From the NCBI GenBank assembly GCA_947579605.1, contig OX388313.1, forward strand, positions 30,693,214-30,757,213: 64,000 nt of DNA, read 5' to 3'. This document shows positions 51,236 to 61,531 of this stretch, one piece after another. Every line of letters starts with the position of its first letter. Within the stretch, counting starts at the first letter, position 1. A model generated the notes under the pieces. The model saw nothing but the letters and a program-made list of their open reading frames with translations, ran no database searches and was not told the DNA's origin. The translations under genes and the position numbers were made by a program. Source of the stretch: Athripsodes cinereus. Taxonomy: Eukaryota > Arthropoda > Insecta > Trichoptera > Leptoceridae.

Positions 51236-51310
51236 AGGTATGCGCCCTTGAGATGGTCACGGATCATTAAACGGAGCCAAATATAAATTGTCTTTATTAT
51301 TATTATGAGA
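51236..51310 (+). repeat. L2/CR1-like LINE 3' tail
   Basis: TATGCGCCCTTGAGATGGTC, AAACGGAGCC, ATAAATTGTCTTTATTATTA: the same tail as 23229-23310. Confidence 0.65.
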
Positions 51311-51389
51311 TGTTTAAAAGACGATAGAAATTAAAATTCTAAAGATACTAAAAATGTTTTTAAAGTAGGAATTTAATTTTCTATACCAT

Positions 51390-51475
51390 CTCGGGAATTC
51401 CCTTAAGTGGAGTAAATGATAGAATATCTGCACATAAAAAAATATACATGTCGTCCTCATCGTGAAAAAATAATA
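51390..51475 (-). mobile_element. SINE-like element, diverged 3' end
   Basis: ATACCATCTCGGGAATTCCC, GTGGAGTAAATGATAGAATA, ACATGTCGTCCTCATCG: decayed antisense tail. Confidence 0.5.
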
Positions 51476-51484
51476 TTCTATTAT

Positions 51485-51850
51485 ATTCTATACTCTCACG
51501 CCGTGTTTCAGGCGGGGTAGGCAGAAAGAACAGAAGCCATATTTAACTATCCTTACATACTTCTTTCGTTTCCTCTACATTCATCCAGTTTCTTATACAA
51601 CATGTACGCCGATTCCTTTTACTCAACACGTGAGCTTCCTTAAGAATTTGATCTATGTGGTCAAGCCACGTATATCTTGGACGTCCATGCTTTATCCATG
51701 TCCCCCCTTTCAAACACGCCCTCTTCGTCATCCTTTCATCGCCCATTCGCTACACACGTCTAAAACCATCGCATTTATTCCACTCTCGTTCTTTTTCAAC
51801 CACGTCCAAGCTTCCTCGCATGCATGAAAAAAATACACCTCAATATTGAA
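51485..51850 (-). pseudogene. LINE RT C-terminal fragment
   Basis: The minus strand reads EAWTWLKKNESGINAM, later DERMTKRACLKGG, HGRPRYTWLDHIDQILKEAH, VLSKRNRRTCCIRNWMNVEE, KEVCKD. Same family as 18791-19249. A deletion removes the VNKLRWFG part (MVLDVCSEWA follows directly). The antisense tail CTCACGCCGTGTTTCAGGCG lies at about 51495. Confidence 0.8.
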
Positions 51851-51859
51851 TAATAATAA

Positions 51860-52190
51860 AAAATAATTATATAAAAATGTATAAGTATATAAAAATGACA
51901 TTCCATTTTGTACCAAATTCGTTCAGGCGCATATCGTGTAGGTACCAAACCAAACACAATCTGCAATAAAAACACTACATCGTAATATAACAAATAAATA
52001 AATATATACCTGCAAATAACAAACACTTATAGCTGTGAAGATAATATGTGTTTGTATGCATAGCTACTTCATCTAATAATAATATGACTGTTCATATTAT
52101 TATTTACCTACTGGCAAGATGACATGACCAGCACATAAACATTTTTGTTGCGGTAGGTCAAATTTTATTATCATTAGTTGACTGACACTA
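51860..52190. other. AT-rich spacer
   Basis: No feature recognised. Confidence 0.4.
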
Positions 52191-52264
52191 CTGCAGACTA
52201 GTGATGTGACCAATATTCGTACCCGCACGTGCGAATGTTTGTCACAAGTTGAAAGTCAGACTTG

Positions 52265-52602
52265 TGGGGTTTTCACACGAAACGATATAAAGGCCGGACG
52301 ATTTCGCTAACATAAAAACAAAAACCATAAAAAAAAATTGTTACAATTAATAAATACAATGTAACTACATAATTATGCTAAACATAATATGGTTAAATAT
52401 TCGCCAATATGGTCGTAGCTCATGATTTGGGGAGGATTCCAACAACTGCATTAATTATTTGTTTGAACAAACAAAAATTGAAAGGTGATTTCGTTTTTAC
52501 TGGTTTTAATCACCTCAAATTTATTGAAAATCTGTTTACACGGTTCAAACGGATAACGATATTTTCTATTTCTGGTGATTATCGCCCAATGTGAATACAC
52601 TA
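52265..52602. mobile_element. Diverged PIF/Harbinger-like MITE, nested
   Basis: Left end TGGGGTTTTCACACGAAACG and right-end complement TAGTGTATTCACATTGGGCG echo the termini of 8397-8936. The middle block TTTACACGGTTCAAACGGAT corresponds to the CAGCCATTTGAACCGTGTGA complement there. TTG flanks on both sides (52262-52264, 52603-52605). Confidence 0.6.
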
Positions 52603-52739
52603 TTGGAAAAAATACGTCTTTGTATTAAAATTTTCATACGAAAACGATGAGATCGTGAAATATTCCAAATTCCTTTACCAAATAGAATAATTGGCGTTTG
52701 GATGTTTCACTGAAATTGTGAATTTCACTGAAAAACAAT

Positions 52740-52965
52740 CAAATATCTTATCTCAAACTCCTACGTGTAACACGTGATGAGTTTGGCAGATATCAAGTAG
52801 ATCTTCCAGTTAAAAAGGAATTACTGTCAAGGTTAGGTGATTCCTACAATATGGCATATCGTCGTTTTGTGTTTTTAGAGAAAAAATTGGCAAAGAATTT
52901 AGAGTTTTATGAAAAATATCTTTCATTTATTTATGAATTTGTTGAACTAGGTATTGAAAATTTGG
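52740..52965 (+). pseudogene. BEL/Pao LTR-retrotransposon protein fragment
   Basis: The frame reads LLRVTRDEFGRYQVDLP, then LLSRLGDSYNMAYRRFVFLE and YLSFIYEFVELG. The order (R)xxDGRYxVxLP, LGDSYxxAxRRFxxLE, YxxFxxEYxELGH is the region between protease and RT in BEL/Pao Pol. Only ~75 residues remain, with no LTR visible, so it is an orphan fragment captured inside the hAT-like element. Confidence 0.8.
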
Positions 52966-53169
52966 CGATGGGGGGGAGGAGTAGATTATTTAAAAATTGT
53001 GAATATTCAAATGTAAAAATAAATAAAGTTCTACTAATACTAACTACTTATACTACAATACCATCGCGTCATATCCCACAAATGGGGTAATGAAAATAAA
53101 TAAACACAAATTTGTATTCGCGCATATTAGTTTTTTTACATTCGTCACATCACTGCTACAGACTACACC

Positions 53170-53405
53170 GCGCATACCAACACACCTATTTATAGCAGTC
53201 AGACTCTACATGCACAGAACTTATTCATGCTGATATTGATAATATTATTATTATTATGTTTCTTGATTATGTATATAGTTCAGCAAACGTGAATAGCCTG
53301 TGGGTATACGAACAAACAGGTCATTTTTTTTTTAATAGAAATGTAATTGATTATTATGTATTTTGTTTTTACAAAAATATATACATACAATGGTTTAATT
53401 TATTT
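53170..53405. other. AT-rich spacer
   Basis: No feature recognised. Confidence 0.4.
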
Positions 53406-53411
53406 TACTTT

Positions 53412-53605
53412 TGTTCCGTGGAGCACCCAGCAATGAATAATTGGTCTCGCACTATTTTCCGCAAGTTTTCGAGTTGTCCACATCTTGAGTTCAGCGACGA
53501 GATATGCCACCCATCCTGAATGACAACTTTTATTAAAATGGAGAGGAAGACTTGCATTTTTATTTCGTGCAGCAAGTCCCGCCGACTACCTGTCATGAAT
53601 GATGG
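53412..53605 (+). mobile_element. SINE-like element with internal deletion
   Basis: Sense: TTCCGTGGAGCACCCAGCAA, GCAAGTTTTCGAGTTGTCC, then CATCTTGAGTTCAGCGACGA, TGCCACCCATCCTGAATGAC, TGGAGAGGAAGACTTGC. The head-to-middle junction skips about 40 bp; the tail is decayed. Confidence 0.7.
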
Positions 53606-53609
53606 GGAG

Positions 53610-54025
53610 TACCTAATTTGTTTTTACATAAATTGTAAAAATTATTCACAAAGCTTTTACATTTTAAATCTTTCCAAAATTAGATAAAAAATTGATAAAA
53701 ATTTGAAGTGGTCGATCAATCCGGATTCGATTCCACCCGCTGCCGACTCACTTTACCTTCACGACAATCGCTTATTTTTAGGCCGTATTAGGATTGATTC
53801 CTAATCCAGATCAATTATTTTTAAATAATTTAACTTTGCTTTTATTTCTTTGTATCTTTTATTTTTCATTTCTTATTAATGTGTTGTTCTAAATTTGTTA
53901 CCTAATTATATGTCCTATCAGTAGATTAGTGGACTAATGTTACGAGAAATAATTGTTTATGTTATATTTGTAAAAAGTTTGTTCATATGCCGAATAAAAT
54001 AAAAAAATAATTAAATTGAGTGTGC
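53610..54025. other. Spacer
   Basis: A B-box-like GGATTCGATTCCACCC near 53731; no other feature. Confidence 0.35.
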
Positions 54026-54029
54026 CATG

Positions 54030-54190
54030 TCTTCTCTGTGCCAACAAAAAATTAAGACATTCTGGATGGGTAGCAAACCTCATGAATTCGAGATGTAAAA
54101 TCTCTTTATTTCTTCAAACACCTGCCTTTTACAGGACACTCGAAAACTTAGGGAAAATTATGAGAGAACAATTCTTTTCCAGGTTCTCCA
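54030..54190 (-). mobile_element. SINE-like element, 5' two-thirds
   Basis: Antisense: TTAAGACATTCTGGATGGGT, AGCAAACCTCATGAATTCGA, CAAACACCTGCCTTTTACAG, GACACTCGAAAACTTAGGG, TTCTTTTCCAGGTTCTCCAC. Confidence 0.7.
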
Positions 54191-54194
54191 CGGC

Positions 54195-54640
54195 TTAAAT
54201 ACATATATGTGGCTTATTTTATTTTGTCAGTACATAATTAGGTTTGTTTGAGAACATATTATGTACACATATATACGTATAGGTACTACCTACTTCCTAC
54301 TACTGCTAGGTAGGTACCTACTATGGAAATATAGGAAATATTCCATTTATTATAAGTACCTATATGATATATTTTTGCAAAAAAATATGTATACTACACG
54401 TGCTAAAATAAGTATATAATAAAATTAGACATTGGATAAGAAATATGTGAATACGTGTTTGCAGTAGGGGAAATTTTCTATATGCAAGATGATACTCTGA
54501 CGATATAAAATGAATTGCTGGTAATTGGCTGCAGAAGGTCTTAGCATTCTGGAAGCTTTAGAATGGTAAATATATTTCAGCTATACTGTTCTATCTTTAT
54601 ACCTACCATATGTGAATCCAAATTCATCTGTCAATCGAAT
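54195..54640. other. Spacer with TAGGTACCTA-type words
   Basis: TAGGTAGGTACCTACTATGG near 54308-54327 and related words; no gene. Confidence 0.4.
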
Positions 54641-54925
54641 CTCTTTTGATTTTATAGCTAATTGCAGCACGCCTAGAAACAGGACAACCTGGTGAAATTT
54701 TTTTTGTGGGGGAAAATCCGTCATGGAAATCCAGCCTTTCGGACCAGGTAGTGCCGGACTTGAACTGGCTAAAACCCCTCCCCCCCCTCTCCTTTGCGAC
54801 CCGGTTCCTACCTTGCGGTCTACCCAGGGTCACAAAAAGGTCCTTTTTATTGCACCTGCTTAGCCGATCAGCCGCTCATCCTTCTCCTTTTGAACCTTGC
54901 GAAGCTGCTGCAACATAGTTTTATC
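54640..54925. repeat. GC-rich repeat, likely LINE 3'-UTR type
   Basis: Contains GTGGGGGAAAATCCGTCATG, CCAGCCTTTCGGACCAGGTA and GACTTGAACTGGCTAAAACC, a sequence style I associate with lepidopteran LINE 3' regions (memory, unverified). The open frames here have no coding motif. Confidence 0.4.
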
Positions 54926-54984
54926 CAAGTTAGTGATGTTTTATCTCTGGTTTCATATGTATATTTATTGAATAAAGTATTTTT

Positions 54985-55095
54985 TATTATTATTATTAAT
55001 TCTAGCCCTCTGCTCTGTACTGCTGGATAAGGACCTCTTCAAACTTTATATATTCTCTTCTGTCTCGCGCAACATGCACTCATAATTCTTTCCCA
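54985..55095 (-). pseudogene. RTE-type LINE 3' end
   Basis: GCCCTCTGCTCTGTACTGCT, GGATAAGGACCTCTTCAAAC: antisense equivalent of the SLEEAYIQQCRDA end at 39755-40093, with (ATT)n at the left. Confidence 0.6.
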
Positions 55096-55184
55096 TTACT
55101 TGGACAGTGTCACCAGTTAAAAAAAAATTGAGGCCTCCAATCAACGCTAAATAATCTGTAAAAAAACGTTAATACTAAAAATCA

Positions 55185-55310
55185 ATAATGATGAAAAATA
55201 AATCATACATCTCGATAAGAAAACCATATTTACAGAATGTAACATTTGTTCTCCAATCGAATGCCTGATTAGTTTTGTCAACTGCGAATAGTGCCCAAAT
55301 TCAACAAACA
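55185..55310 (-). mobile_element. Foldback MITE arm, diverged
   Basis: GAAAACCATATTTACAGAAT, GTTCTCCAATCGAATGCCTG, ATTAGTTTTGTCAACTGCGA: diverged right arm of 41930-42258. Confidence 0.5.
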
Positions 55311-55349
55311 AAAAATTTGCAAATACATATTCAAGCGATTGGTGATGAA

Positions 55350-55530
55350 TGTAATCCCTAATGAACGAAGGGAGTAAGGAGACCAAAACTTCGCTGGATG
55401 GAAGAAGTTAATACAGACTGTACATCACTGGGTGTACACTAAATGGGAATCCTGGAATATATATCCAAGGATGGATATCAAAGGATAAAGAAAAGACAGT
55501 GCAAATCTCTCACTTTATATGCCATCATGA
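55350..55530 (+). pseudogene. LINE C-terminal relic
   Basis: The frame GVRRPKLRWMEEVNTDCTSL and GV, similar to GRPKLRWxDxVxxDxxxLG of RTE-like tails. Short and decayed. Confidence 0.45.
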
Positions 55531-55739
55531 CATTTACAGTGGGTACATTTTTTGCTTGCTTTTTTTCCTCAAGACTAAGACATTTCTGGTAAGAGTGGAA
55601 TCTTCGCTGGTCCACATGTTAAATGTATTATTTGTCAACATATTGTGTAACGACTGTTTGATTCTAAATATTGTAAAAATAAAAATAAATAAAATAAAAA
55701 ACAAGTAAATTTACTGCGTATTATTCTTTCTATTCCATA

Positions 55740-55805
55740 AACAAACTAAGATATATAACAGGTGGCAAACCTCATCGTTTAACTGAAGATGTTTAATGTC
55801 ATATA
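55740..55805 (-). mobile_element. SINE-like element fragment
   Basis: GGTGGCAAACCTCATCGTTT and GAAGATGTTTAATGTC only. Confidence 0.45.
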
Positions 55806-56215
55806 GGAAGAAGTCTTTGTTGTAATGTTCATTCACCATTATTTAATTCCTCCTAAATTATTATGATTCAGTATTATGTGGTACTTACATCTGTTTTCAT
55901 AATTTTAGCTCAGCAAATAAATTGTTGGGTAGGTATTTGGGTACCTTGCATAGTACCTATCAGAGGGGTGTTTTGAAAACTGGGTTATTTCAGGAGCTGT
56001 AGAAAAGTACCAAGCACGTATTTATATTTTATAGGGATGGCAAACAAAAACTGTATTTTTCCATAACGATGTCCAAATATGAATCGTACACCTTCTTCCC
56101 ATTGTCTCATTTGGGTCAGGGACCCTGTGTACCTAGGATTCTTTTCCTTTGCTGCATTCAGGTCCCTTGGCTTCTCCAGAATAAATCTTTTAGCACACAT
56201 TAAGTAGTTACTACA
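55806..56215. other. Spacer
   Basis: No feature recognised. Confidence 0.35.
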
Positions 56216-56222
56216 TGTACAC

Positions 56223-56801
56223 AGCTTCAAGTACCTCGGTAGTGTGATAACAGAACACATAGACCCCGAAAAAGAGGTGAAATGCAGAATAGAGATTGCG
56301 AGAGCTGCATTCAATAATATGCGACCTTTCTTCAGTAACGATAACATTAATCTAAAACTACGACAGAGAATGGTCAAGTGTTACATTTGGTCCATTTTGC
56401 TGTACGGAGTAGAGACTTGGACCCTCAAAGCGAACACAATGAACCGAATAGAGGCATTTGAGATGTGGCTTCATCGCAGAATGTTGCGCATCCCATGGAC
56501 TGATTTGGTTACCAATAATGAGGTGTTGCGGAGGGCTAGAACAGATAGAGAGTTGTTATCCAACATAAAGATGAGGAAGATGGCATATTTGGGACACGTA
56601 CTTCGAAATGAGAAATATAGTTTGCTCCAACTCATTTTGAAAGGAAAAATTGAGGGTAGTCGTGGTGTGGGAAGGCGGCAGATGTCCTGGCTGAGAAACA
56701 TCCGAGAGTGGACCGGAGTTCGGAGGGTGGAGGAGTTGTTCCGGCTGGCACAGGACAGAGAGGCCTACGCCAGGGTGATAGCCGACGTCGGGGGGACCTG
56801 A
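56223..56801 (+). CDS. RTE-type LINE reverse-transcriptase C-terminal fragment, best copy
   Basis: The open frame runs from FKYLGSVITEHIDPEKEVKC (about 56225) without stops to the end: RIEIARAAFNNM, LRQRMVKCYIWSILLYGVET, WTLKANTMNRIEAFEMWLHR, RMLRIPWTDLVTNNEVLRR, MAYLGHVLRNEKY, GVGRRQMSWLRNIREWTGV, RLAQDREAYARVIADVGGT. This is the region after the polymerase palm in RTE-clade retrotransposons (FKYLGS, YGxETWTL, EMWxxRRMLxI). The catalytic YADD part is absent: a 5'-truncated insertion of recent age. A (GAA)n stretch follows. Decayed relatives: 5060, 6306, 28565, 31540 and 43900. Confidence 0.85.
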   Translation, partial: SFKYLGSVITEHIDPEKEVKCRIEIARAAFNNMRPFFSNDNINLKLRQRMVKCYIWSILLYGVETWTLKANTMNRIEAFEMWLHRRMLRIPWTDLVTNNEVLRRARTDRELLSNIKMRKMAYLGHVLRNEKYSLLQLILKGKIEGSRGVGRRQMSWLRNIREWTGVRRVEELFRLAQDREAYARVIADVGGT

Positions 56802-56814
56802 CATGGCACTTTGA

Positions 56815-56830
56815 GAAGAAGAAGAAGAAG
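56815..56830 (+). repeat. (GAA)n microsatellite at a LINE 3' end
   Basis: AGAAGAAGAAGAAGAAG lies just after the RTE ORF; simple 3' tails are usual for RTE elements. Confidence 0.7.
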
Positions 56831-56831
56831 T

Positions 56832-57235
56832 AGTTACTATATAATATTTTCTCTTTTACCATTACAGAGAAGAAACCATAAAGCACTGTAAAATGCTCCT
56901 TTGTCCTATTCTGATGATAAAATATTTTGATCTTTTATATACTTGCCCAATCTTTGAAGCTAGGATATTTGCTTTCACCTCACATCACATTTCACCAATA
57001 TTTACTTGCAGAAATGAAACAAATATAATCTTGCATAATTTCCAAAATATGCCTATTTGAATTCCACAGAAGTTCGTTTTTAACCTTATATTTATTGCCA
57101 AAAAATACATGAGAAAAATAAATAAGAAAATGAACTTTTCGAAAACAAAACAAAACTCGAGGTAAGTAACTAATAAACTCTCAATAGAAACATAAAACGC
57201 CATAACATTCTATGTTTACATCACGTTCCTAAATA
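56832..57235. other. AT-rich spacer
   Basis: No feature recognised. Confidence 0.4.
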
Positions 57236-57237
57236 GT

Positions 57238-57605
57238 AGGATATAAATAGGGCACGAGGAGTACCAGAAGTACGACTTTGAAACAGGGTGAAAGAGTACC
57301 TAGTATAGGGCATCCGCGGAGAGACGAGGTGTGCCGAAGGGAGTAGAGTCGAGACCTACCACTTTGGTTTGGATGGATGGTACCTATTTACTCTCTGTGG
57401 ATTATTAAAGGTAGTATTGTACTCGAACTGTGAGAAGAGTGCGTTATTAGGTCAGTAGACCAAGGTCTGGGCTGGGATGTACCCATACTGTATGTTAGTA
57501 CGATGCAAGTACTATAACATTCGTAGGTCGGAGCTCTGTGCGTATTGGGACAGAGAATAGACGACGTGGCGCGAATGTCAAATATTAAATTTGGGGACTA
57601 ATATA
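57238..57605 (+). promoter_or_regulatory. GC-richer segment with TATA box, possible promoter or solo LTR
   Basis: GGATATAAATAGGGCACGAG at 57239-57258 contains a good TATA box, followed by ~340 bp of higher-GC, repeat-free sequence. No terminal TG..CA pair with flanking duplication is proven. It could be a solo LTR, a host promoter/5' UTR or chance. Confidence 0.3.
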
Positions 57606-57609
57606 TAGA

Positions 57610-58785
57610 ACTAGAATCATGGTATTATTGTTATTTTATGTTATTATATATATTATCACAATATTAGCTTTTGTTTTCTACATTTCATTGATATTCTATC
57701 TGGTAACCTTAAATATATTGTTGGAGTTTTTTTTTTTTATCGAAGTTAGTCTTTCTAAACTTGCCAATCTTTTTTTACTATCTCTTCTTTTGGGATTAGT
57801 TTAATAGGTTATTTGCTTAGCTACTGCATGAAAGATAGTGACCTTATTTCTTTTTAGTATTTATTCTAGTGAATCAGCTTTGTTTCATAACCAAGATATG
57901 ACTCTGTTCTGTTTTTAGTTACTTTATTTAGTAATGATGATTAGAATTTTATTCCTAATATTTGTATATCTAAGAAAGTGGAAATCAAGTGACTCATTGT
58001 GTTATAAAAATATCTACAGAAAATCTTTTTCGTACTGCAAATAATATAACCGGATTTCTAAGAAAAGTCACAAACCCAACCGCTGAATCGGAAATTTTAA
58101 ATAGTCTATACGTAGTAATTTACAGGACACACGAAAACGTTGTAAGAAAAATATTTGACTCATAAATTTATTCCTCGGGGATCTTTTTATTTTTCTTAAT
58201 TCCTGTTACCTTATAAAACAAAAAATATTCTACATAAATGTATTTTTTTTATGTCAACACAGCGGTATTTGATCAAGTCACAATCACCCTTTTTGTTTTG
58301 ATGCTTTTGTTCCAGTGACACAGTTTCCTATGTACATCAGAATCTACCTCTCCGCAGGAGACACAACTACCATATCTACCACATTTACCATATTTTGAAC
58401 TCAATTTTATAGGGAGGAAGTAGCATTAAACTTGTAAAAAGGCGTGCCTGCACGGGATAGGTATTATCTGAGAAGAGGGAGAAATTTATATTTAATTTTA
58501 CATTAGCCGTTGATATGTCAATTTATCCTGTGTAAGTTGGTCTGAGATGCCATTTTTATCAATGTTAGTCGGATACAATGCCCAAATTAGAAAAACTCAA
58601 AAATCGTATATATTAGTATATATTTATCACAAAAAAGTATTTATTTATCTAATTATAATTAATTATTATTATATAGAATTGTCTTTTATCTTCTTCTTCT
58701 TCGTGTTGTAGATCATCGATCTGTTAGTTCGGAAGTTGATGCCTCTTGTGATGCTGAAGACCAGCTGTCTTTCTTTTGTCTTAAT
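57610..58785. other. AT-rich spacer
   Basis: One weak SINE-like head trace near 58120-58185 (TTTACAGGACACACGAAAAC, ATTCCTCGGGGATC); otherwise featureless. Confidence 0.4.
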
Positions 58786-58789
58786 TTCA

Positions 58790-58940
58790 ATTAATGCTTT
58801 ATATTACTTGCTTTTTTTAACTAAAACTCTGTTTTATATAACATAAGCTGTGATTGGCTTTAATTATGTTCAATTATTGTGTGGTTTATTAGGTAATATT
58901 AGCTGTAACTTTCGTTTGATATAAATAAATAAATAAAAAT
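58790..58940 (+). repeat. LINE 3'-UTR tail
   Basis: Shares the order and end of 7420-7570: TATATAACATAAGCTGTGAT, GTTCAATTATTGTGTGG, TATTAGCTGTAACTTTCG and (AAAT)n. Confidence 0.65.
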
Positions 58941-58944
58941 ATTT

Positions 58945-59425
58945 GTGAACTTTTAAGGAGAGGGGCAGCTAACTAAAATGTCTCACTCTGGGTCCGCCCA
59001 TGTGTCAACAGTGGCAATGTAGGTATAATTTGAAATTTGACAAAGCCCCAATGGAAGATGTGGGGACATTTAAGAGTAGGTACTAAGTATGTTGAGATGT
59101 GCCCCTTGAGAAAGTTATTCAATTAACAATTTTATATTAAGGTAGTTACCGTTCATTTAAGTACTTACTTATAAAATTATAATAGAAAATATTTATTTTA
59201 TACTTGTACACCAGCAATACATAGTGGATCATGTCAACTTTGATAGAAACAGAATATCGGTGAGTAGAATTTATCAAGAGTGATTCTTAATCAAAAATTT
59301 GATTAAAATTTACACTTCTTAGTAAGTAAAATCCAGTGTCCGACATGCAATTGTGTCAAAAAATTGTTTGACTATTGAAAGAATGTCTTTAACAGTGCGA
59401 TTATTATATAACATATTTCATACAT
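58945..59425. other. Spacer
   Basis: No feature recognised. Confidence 0.4.
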
Positions 59426-59434
59426 ATATACATA

Positions 59435-59801
59435 CCATCACGCCGCTTCCCTCGCGGGGTAGGCAGAAAGGATCGAGCGCCACTTCCTTTTATCATACAT
59501 CTTTCGTTTTCGTTACTGTCATACAATTCCTCATGCATGCTCTCCTGTTCAATGTGCTCAACACGTGACCGTCCTGTAGGATTTGATTCAAATGATCTTG
59601 GCATTTAATCCTCGGACGTCCACGTCTCCGAGCACCATTCCTCTCAGCCAAATATATCTTCTTAGTCATTCTGTCCTCATTCATTCTTTCCACGTGCCCA
59701 AACCATCTTAACTTATTTACATTCATCCTTGTTATTACACCAACTTTCATTCCACATTTCTTTCGTATATCACTGTTACGCACAGTGATAACATATTTCA
59801 C
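59435..59801 (-). pseudogene. LINE RT C-terminal fragment, second subfamily
   Basis: The minus strand reads ITVRNSDIRKKCGMKVGVIT, RMNVNKLRWFGHVERMNEDR, MTKKIYLAERNGARRRGRPR, HLNQILQDGHVLSTLNRRAC, MRNCMTVTKTKDV. The frame is open for 102 residues and then shifts; the tail CCGCGAGGGAAGCGGCGTGA (complement) follows at about 59440-59460. Closest relative is 9309-9895. Confidence 0.8.
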
Positions 59802-59809
59802 TTTTTTGT

Positions 59810-60290
59810 ATTTTTATAACATAATACAAATATACCAAAATTACAAAAAAGGCAATTTCTCGAATATAAGACATTTCTACTTGTTGATATTCAGTACACT
59901 AACCAGCCTTAACTTTCCAGTTAATTGTATGATCAACTTCCTTAATGTAAAAGTGTCCTTTTGTTTGTAGATAATACTTCAAAATAATGAAATATCAATA
60001 AACGGCTACTTGTTTCGTAATTATGATTGATTATATATTTTATTTATTTATACACTTACGTGTTTTCATTACTGCGTTTGAATTAAGACCATTAAGTCGG
60101 GTTCACGACTCTGGCCCATTTTCAAGAAAGTAAATAACCAGACACACTACAAACACAAAACATTAAAACCTGTTTATGTGTTTAATAATTTAATTCATTG
60201 AATATTTTCTATATTTGAATCATTGGATACAGATCATTGTGATTCATCAATAAATCTATCCATCTGTAAAAACAGAATACGACTACTACT
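59810..60290. other. AT-rich spacer
   Basis: Contains TAAGTCGGGTTCACGACTCT near 60091, a short hairpin-capable stretch; not classified. Confidence 0.35.
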
Positions 60291-60299
60291 TTATACTAT

Positions 60300-60590
60300 A
60301 CTATACTATTCCCTCACGCCGTATCCCAAGTGGGGTAGGCAGAGAGAACGGAACGCCATGTCGATCTATCTTTACACACTTCCTTCGCTTCCTCCACATT
60401 CATACAGTTTCTCATACACGCACGTCGGTTCCTCTTACTCAACCACGTGATCAAGCCACGTAGTTCTCGAACGCCCGCGTTTCCTCACACCCTTTCTTTC
60501 AGACAAATAATAATATCCTCTTTGTCATTCGTTCAACATGTCCAAACCACCGTAGTTTTATCACGCGCATTCTGTCCACAACACTCTACT
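60300..60590 (-). pseudogene. LINE RT C-terminal fragment
   Basis: Antisense copy: tail CTCACGCCGTATCCCAAGTG, GGGTAGGCAGAGAGAACGGA, then regions encoding NVEEAKEVCKD, NRRACMRNCM, the GRPRTTWLDHV part with deletion, and RVIKLRWFGHVER. Same family as 18791-19249. Confidence 0.8.
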
Positions 60591-60591
60591 A

Positions 60592-60830
60592 CTTTATCAT
60601 TACGGTATATCCTACAAGTGGGGTAGCCAGCAGACTAGTTGCATCTAATAGATATGCAAGTTGTCCTTTCCTTGCCAAAAGTAAGATATTCAGGATGGAT
60701 TGTAAATTCCATGGCAAAATTTAAGGTGCAACATGTTTTTATTTTTTCTAACACTACCTTTACAGGACACTCGAACACTTACTAAAAAGGATGGGAGATC
60801 AAGTCTTCTAATAACTACAAGCATTAAATG
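60592..60830 (-). mobile_element. SINE-like element, diverged full length
   Basis: Antisense: TATATCCTACAAGTGGGGTA, GCCAGCAGACTAGTTGCATC, ATGCAAGTTGTCCTTTCC, AAGATATTCAGGATGGATTG, CTTTACAGGACACTCGAACA. It lies directly against the LINE fragment at 60300-60590, which is in the same orientation. Confidence 0.75.
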
Positions 60831-60885
60831 ATAGCCAAATTCGTGGTAAGTTAAGAGCAAGACAAGATTATAGTCGTATTAAAAT

Positions 60886-60985
60886 TGTTACAAAAGTAAT
60901 CCACAGAATTTGTTACAAAAGTAATCCACAGAATTTGTTACAAAAGTAATCCACAGAATTTGTTACAAAAGTAATCCACAGAATT
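60886..60985 (+). repeat. 25-bp tandem repeat, four copies
   Basis: The unit TGTTACAAAAGTAATCCACA plus GAATT is repeated four times with essentially no divergence, so the array is young. Preceded by GACAAGATTATAGTCGTATT, a copy of the short repeat seen at 13840 and 27488. Confidence 0.9.
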
Positions 60986-60989
60986 TTCT

Positions 60990-61495
60990 TGTGATTTCTA
61001 AGTGAACAAACATCATCTTTCTTTCTGAAGCTTTTAGTAGGTGCTTAGCTTTATTTTTTTTTCACAAGATTTTGAAAAATAAATTTAATATTCAGTATAG
61101 TTTTATAAGAATATCTGTAAATATCTCATTATTACTTGCAATGTTCAAATAGATAGATACCGATTCCACATACACATATACATTGAGTAAAGTGTTAATA
61201 TTATTTTATTACATATTCAATGTTACTACTACTAGCGGTACATAAGTATTAGAGTTACCATCATAATTATTAACTCATTACCTACAACACTATAATCAGG
61301 TCATTGTCATCACAAGGAATCAAGTGTCGTACAGAAATGTATTATTCTTTATTTTCTTGCTTTATAATAATGCTTCTAATAAAGTACGAAGCTGGATATC
61401 ATATTATAAAATACTTAACTTTCATTAATTGTATCGGCATTAACTTTGTAACACTTCATTTTAAATTATCAAATAAAATAAAATAAATATTTACT
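60990..61495. other. AT-rich spacer
   Basis: No feature recognised; AAATAAAATAAAATAAATAT near 61470-61489. Confidence 0.4.
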
Positions 61496-61531
61496 ATTTT
61501 TAGTTTTGTGTTACTTTTGAGTAAGACTAAC

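Larger units (their letters stand above)
52199..53155. mobile_element. hAT-like element, 957 bp, containing other elements
   Basis: Ends TAGTGATGTGACCAAT and (complement) CAGTGATGTGACGAAT. Flanking octamers CTGCAGAC (52191-52198) and CTACAGAC (53156-53163) match at 7/8, as expected for an aged hAT duplication. Ends are related to those of 305-4324. Internal parts: a PIF/Harbinger-like MITE relic, a BEL/Pao fragment and a trace of the SINE-like tail (53050-53095). No transposase. Confidence 0.75.

Noticed and set aside
54624..54833. Overlapping frames with Pro/Arg/Ser-rich peptides at 54624-55030
   Set aside because: They overlap in several frames of one GC-rich repeat with no conserved motif; shadow frames.
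60085..60120. Another hammerhead-like motif
   Set aside because: Stem-capable GTCG..CGAC sequence is present, but neither CUGANGA nor GAAA is found at the right places.
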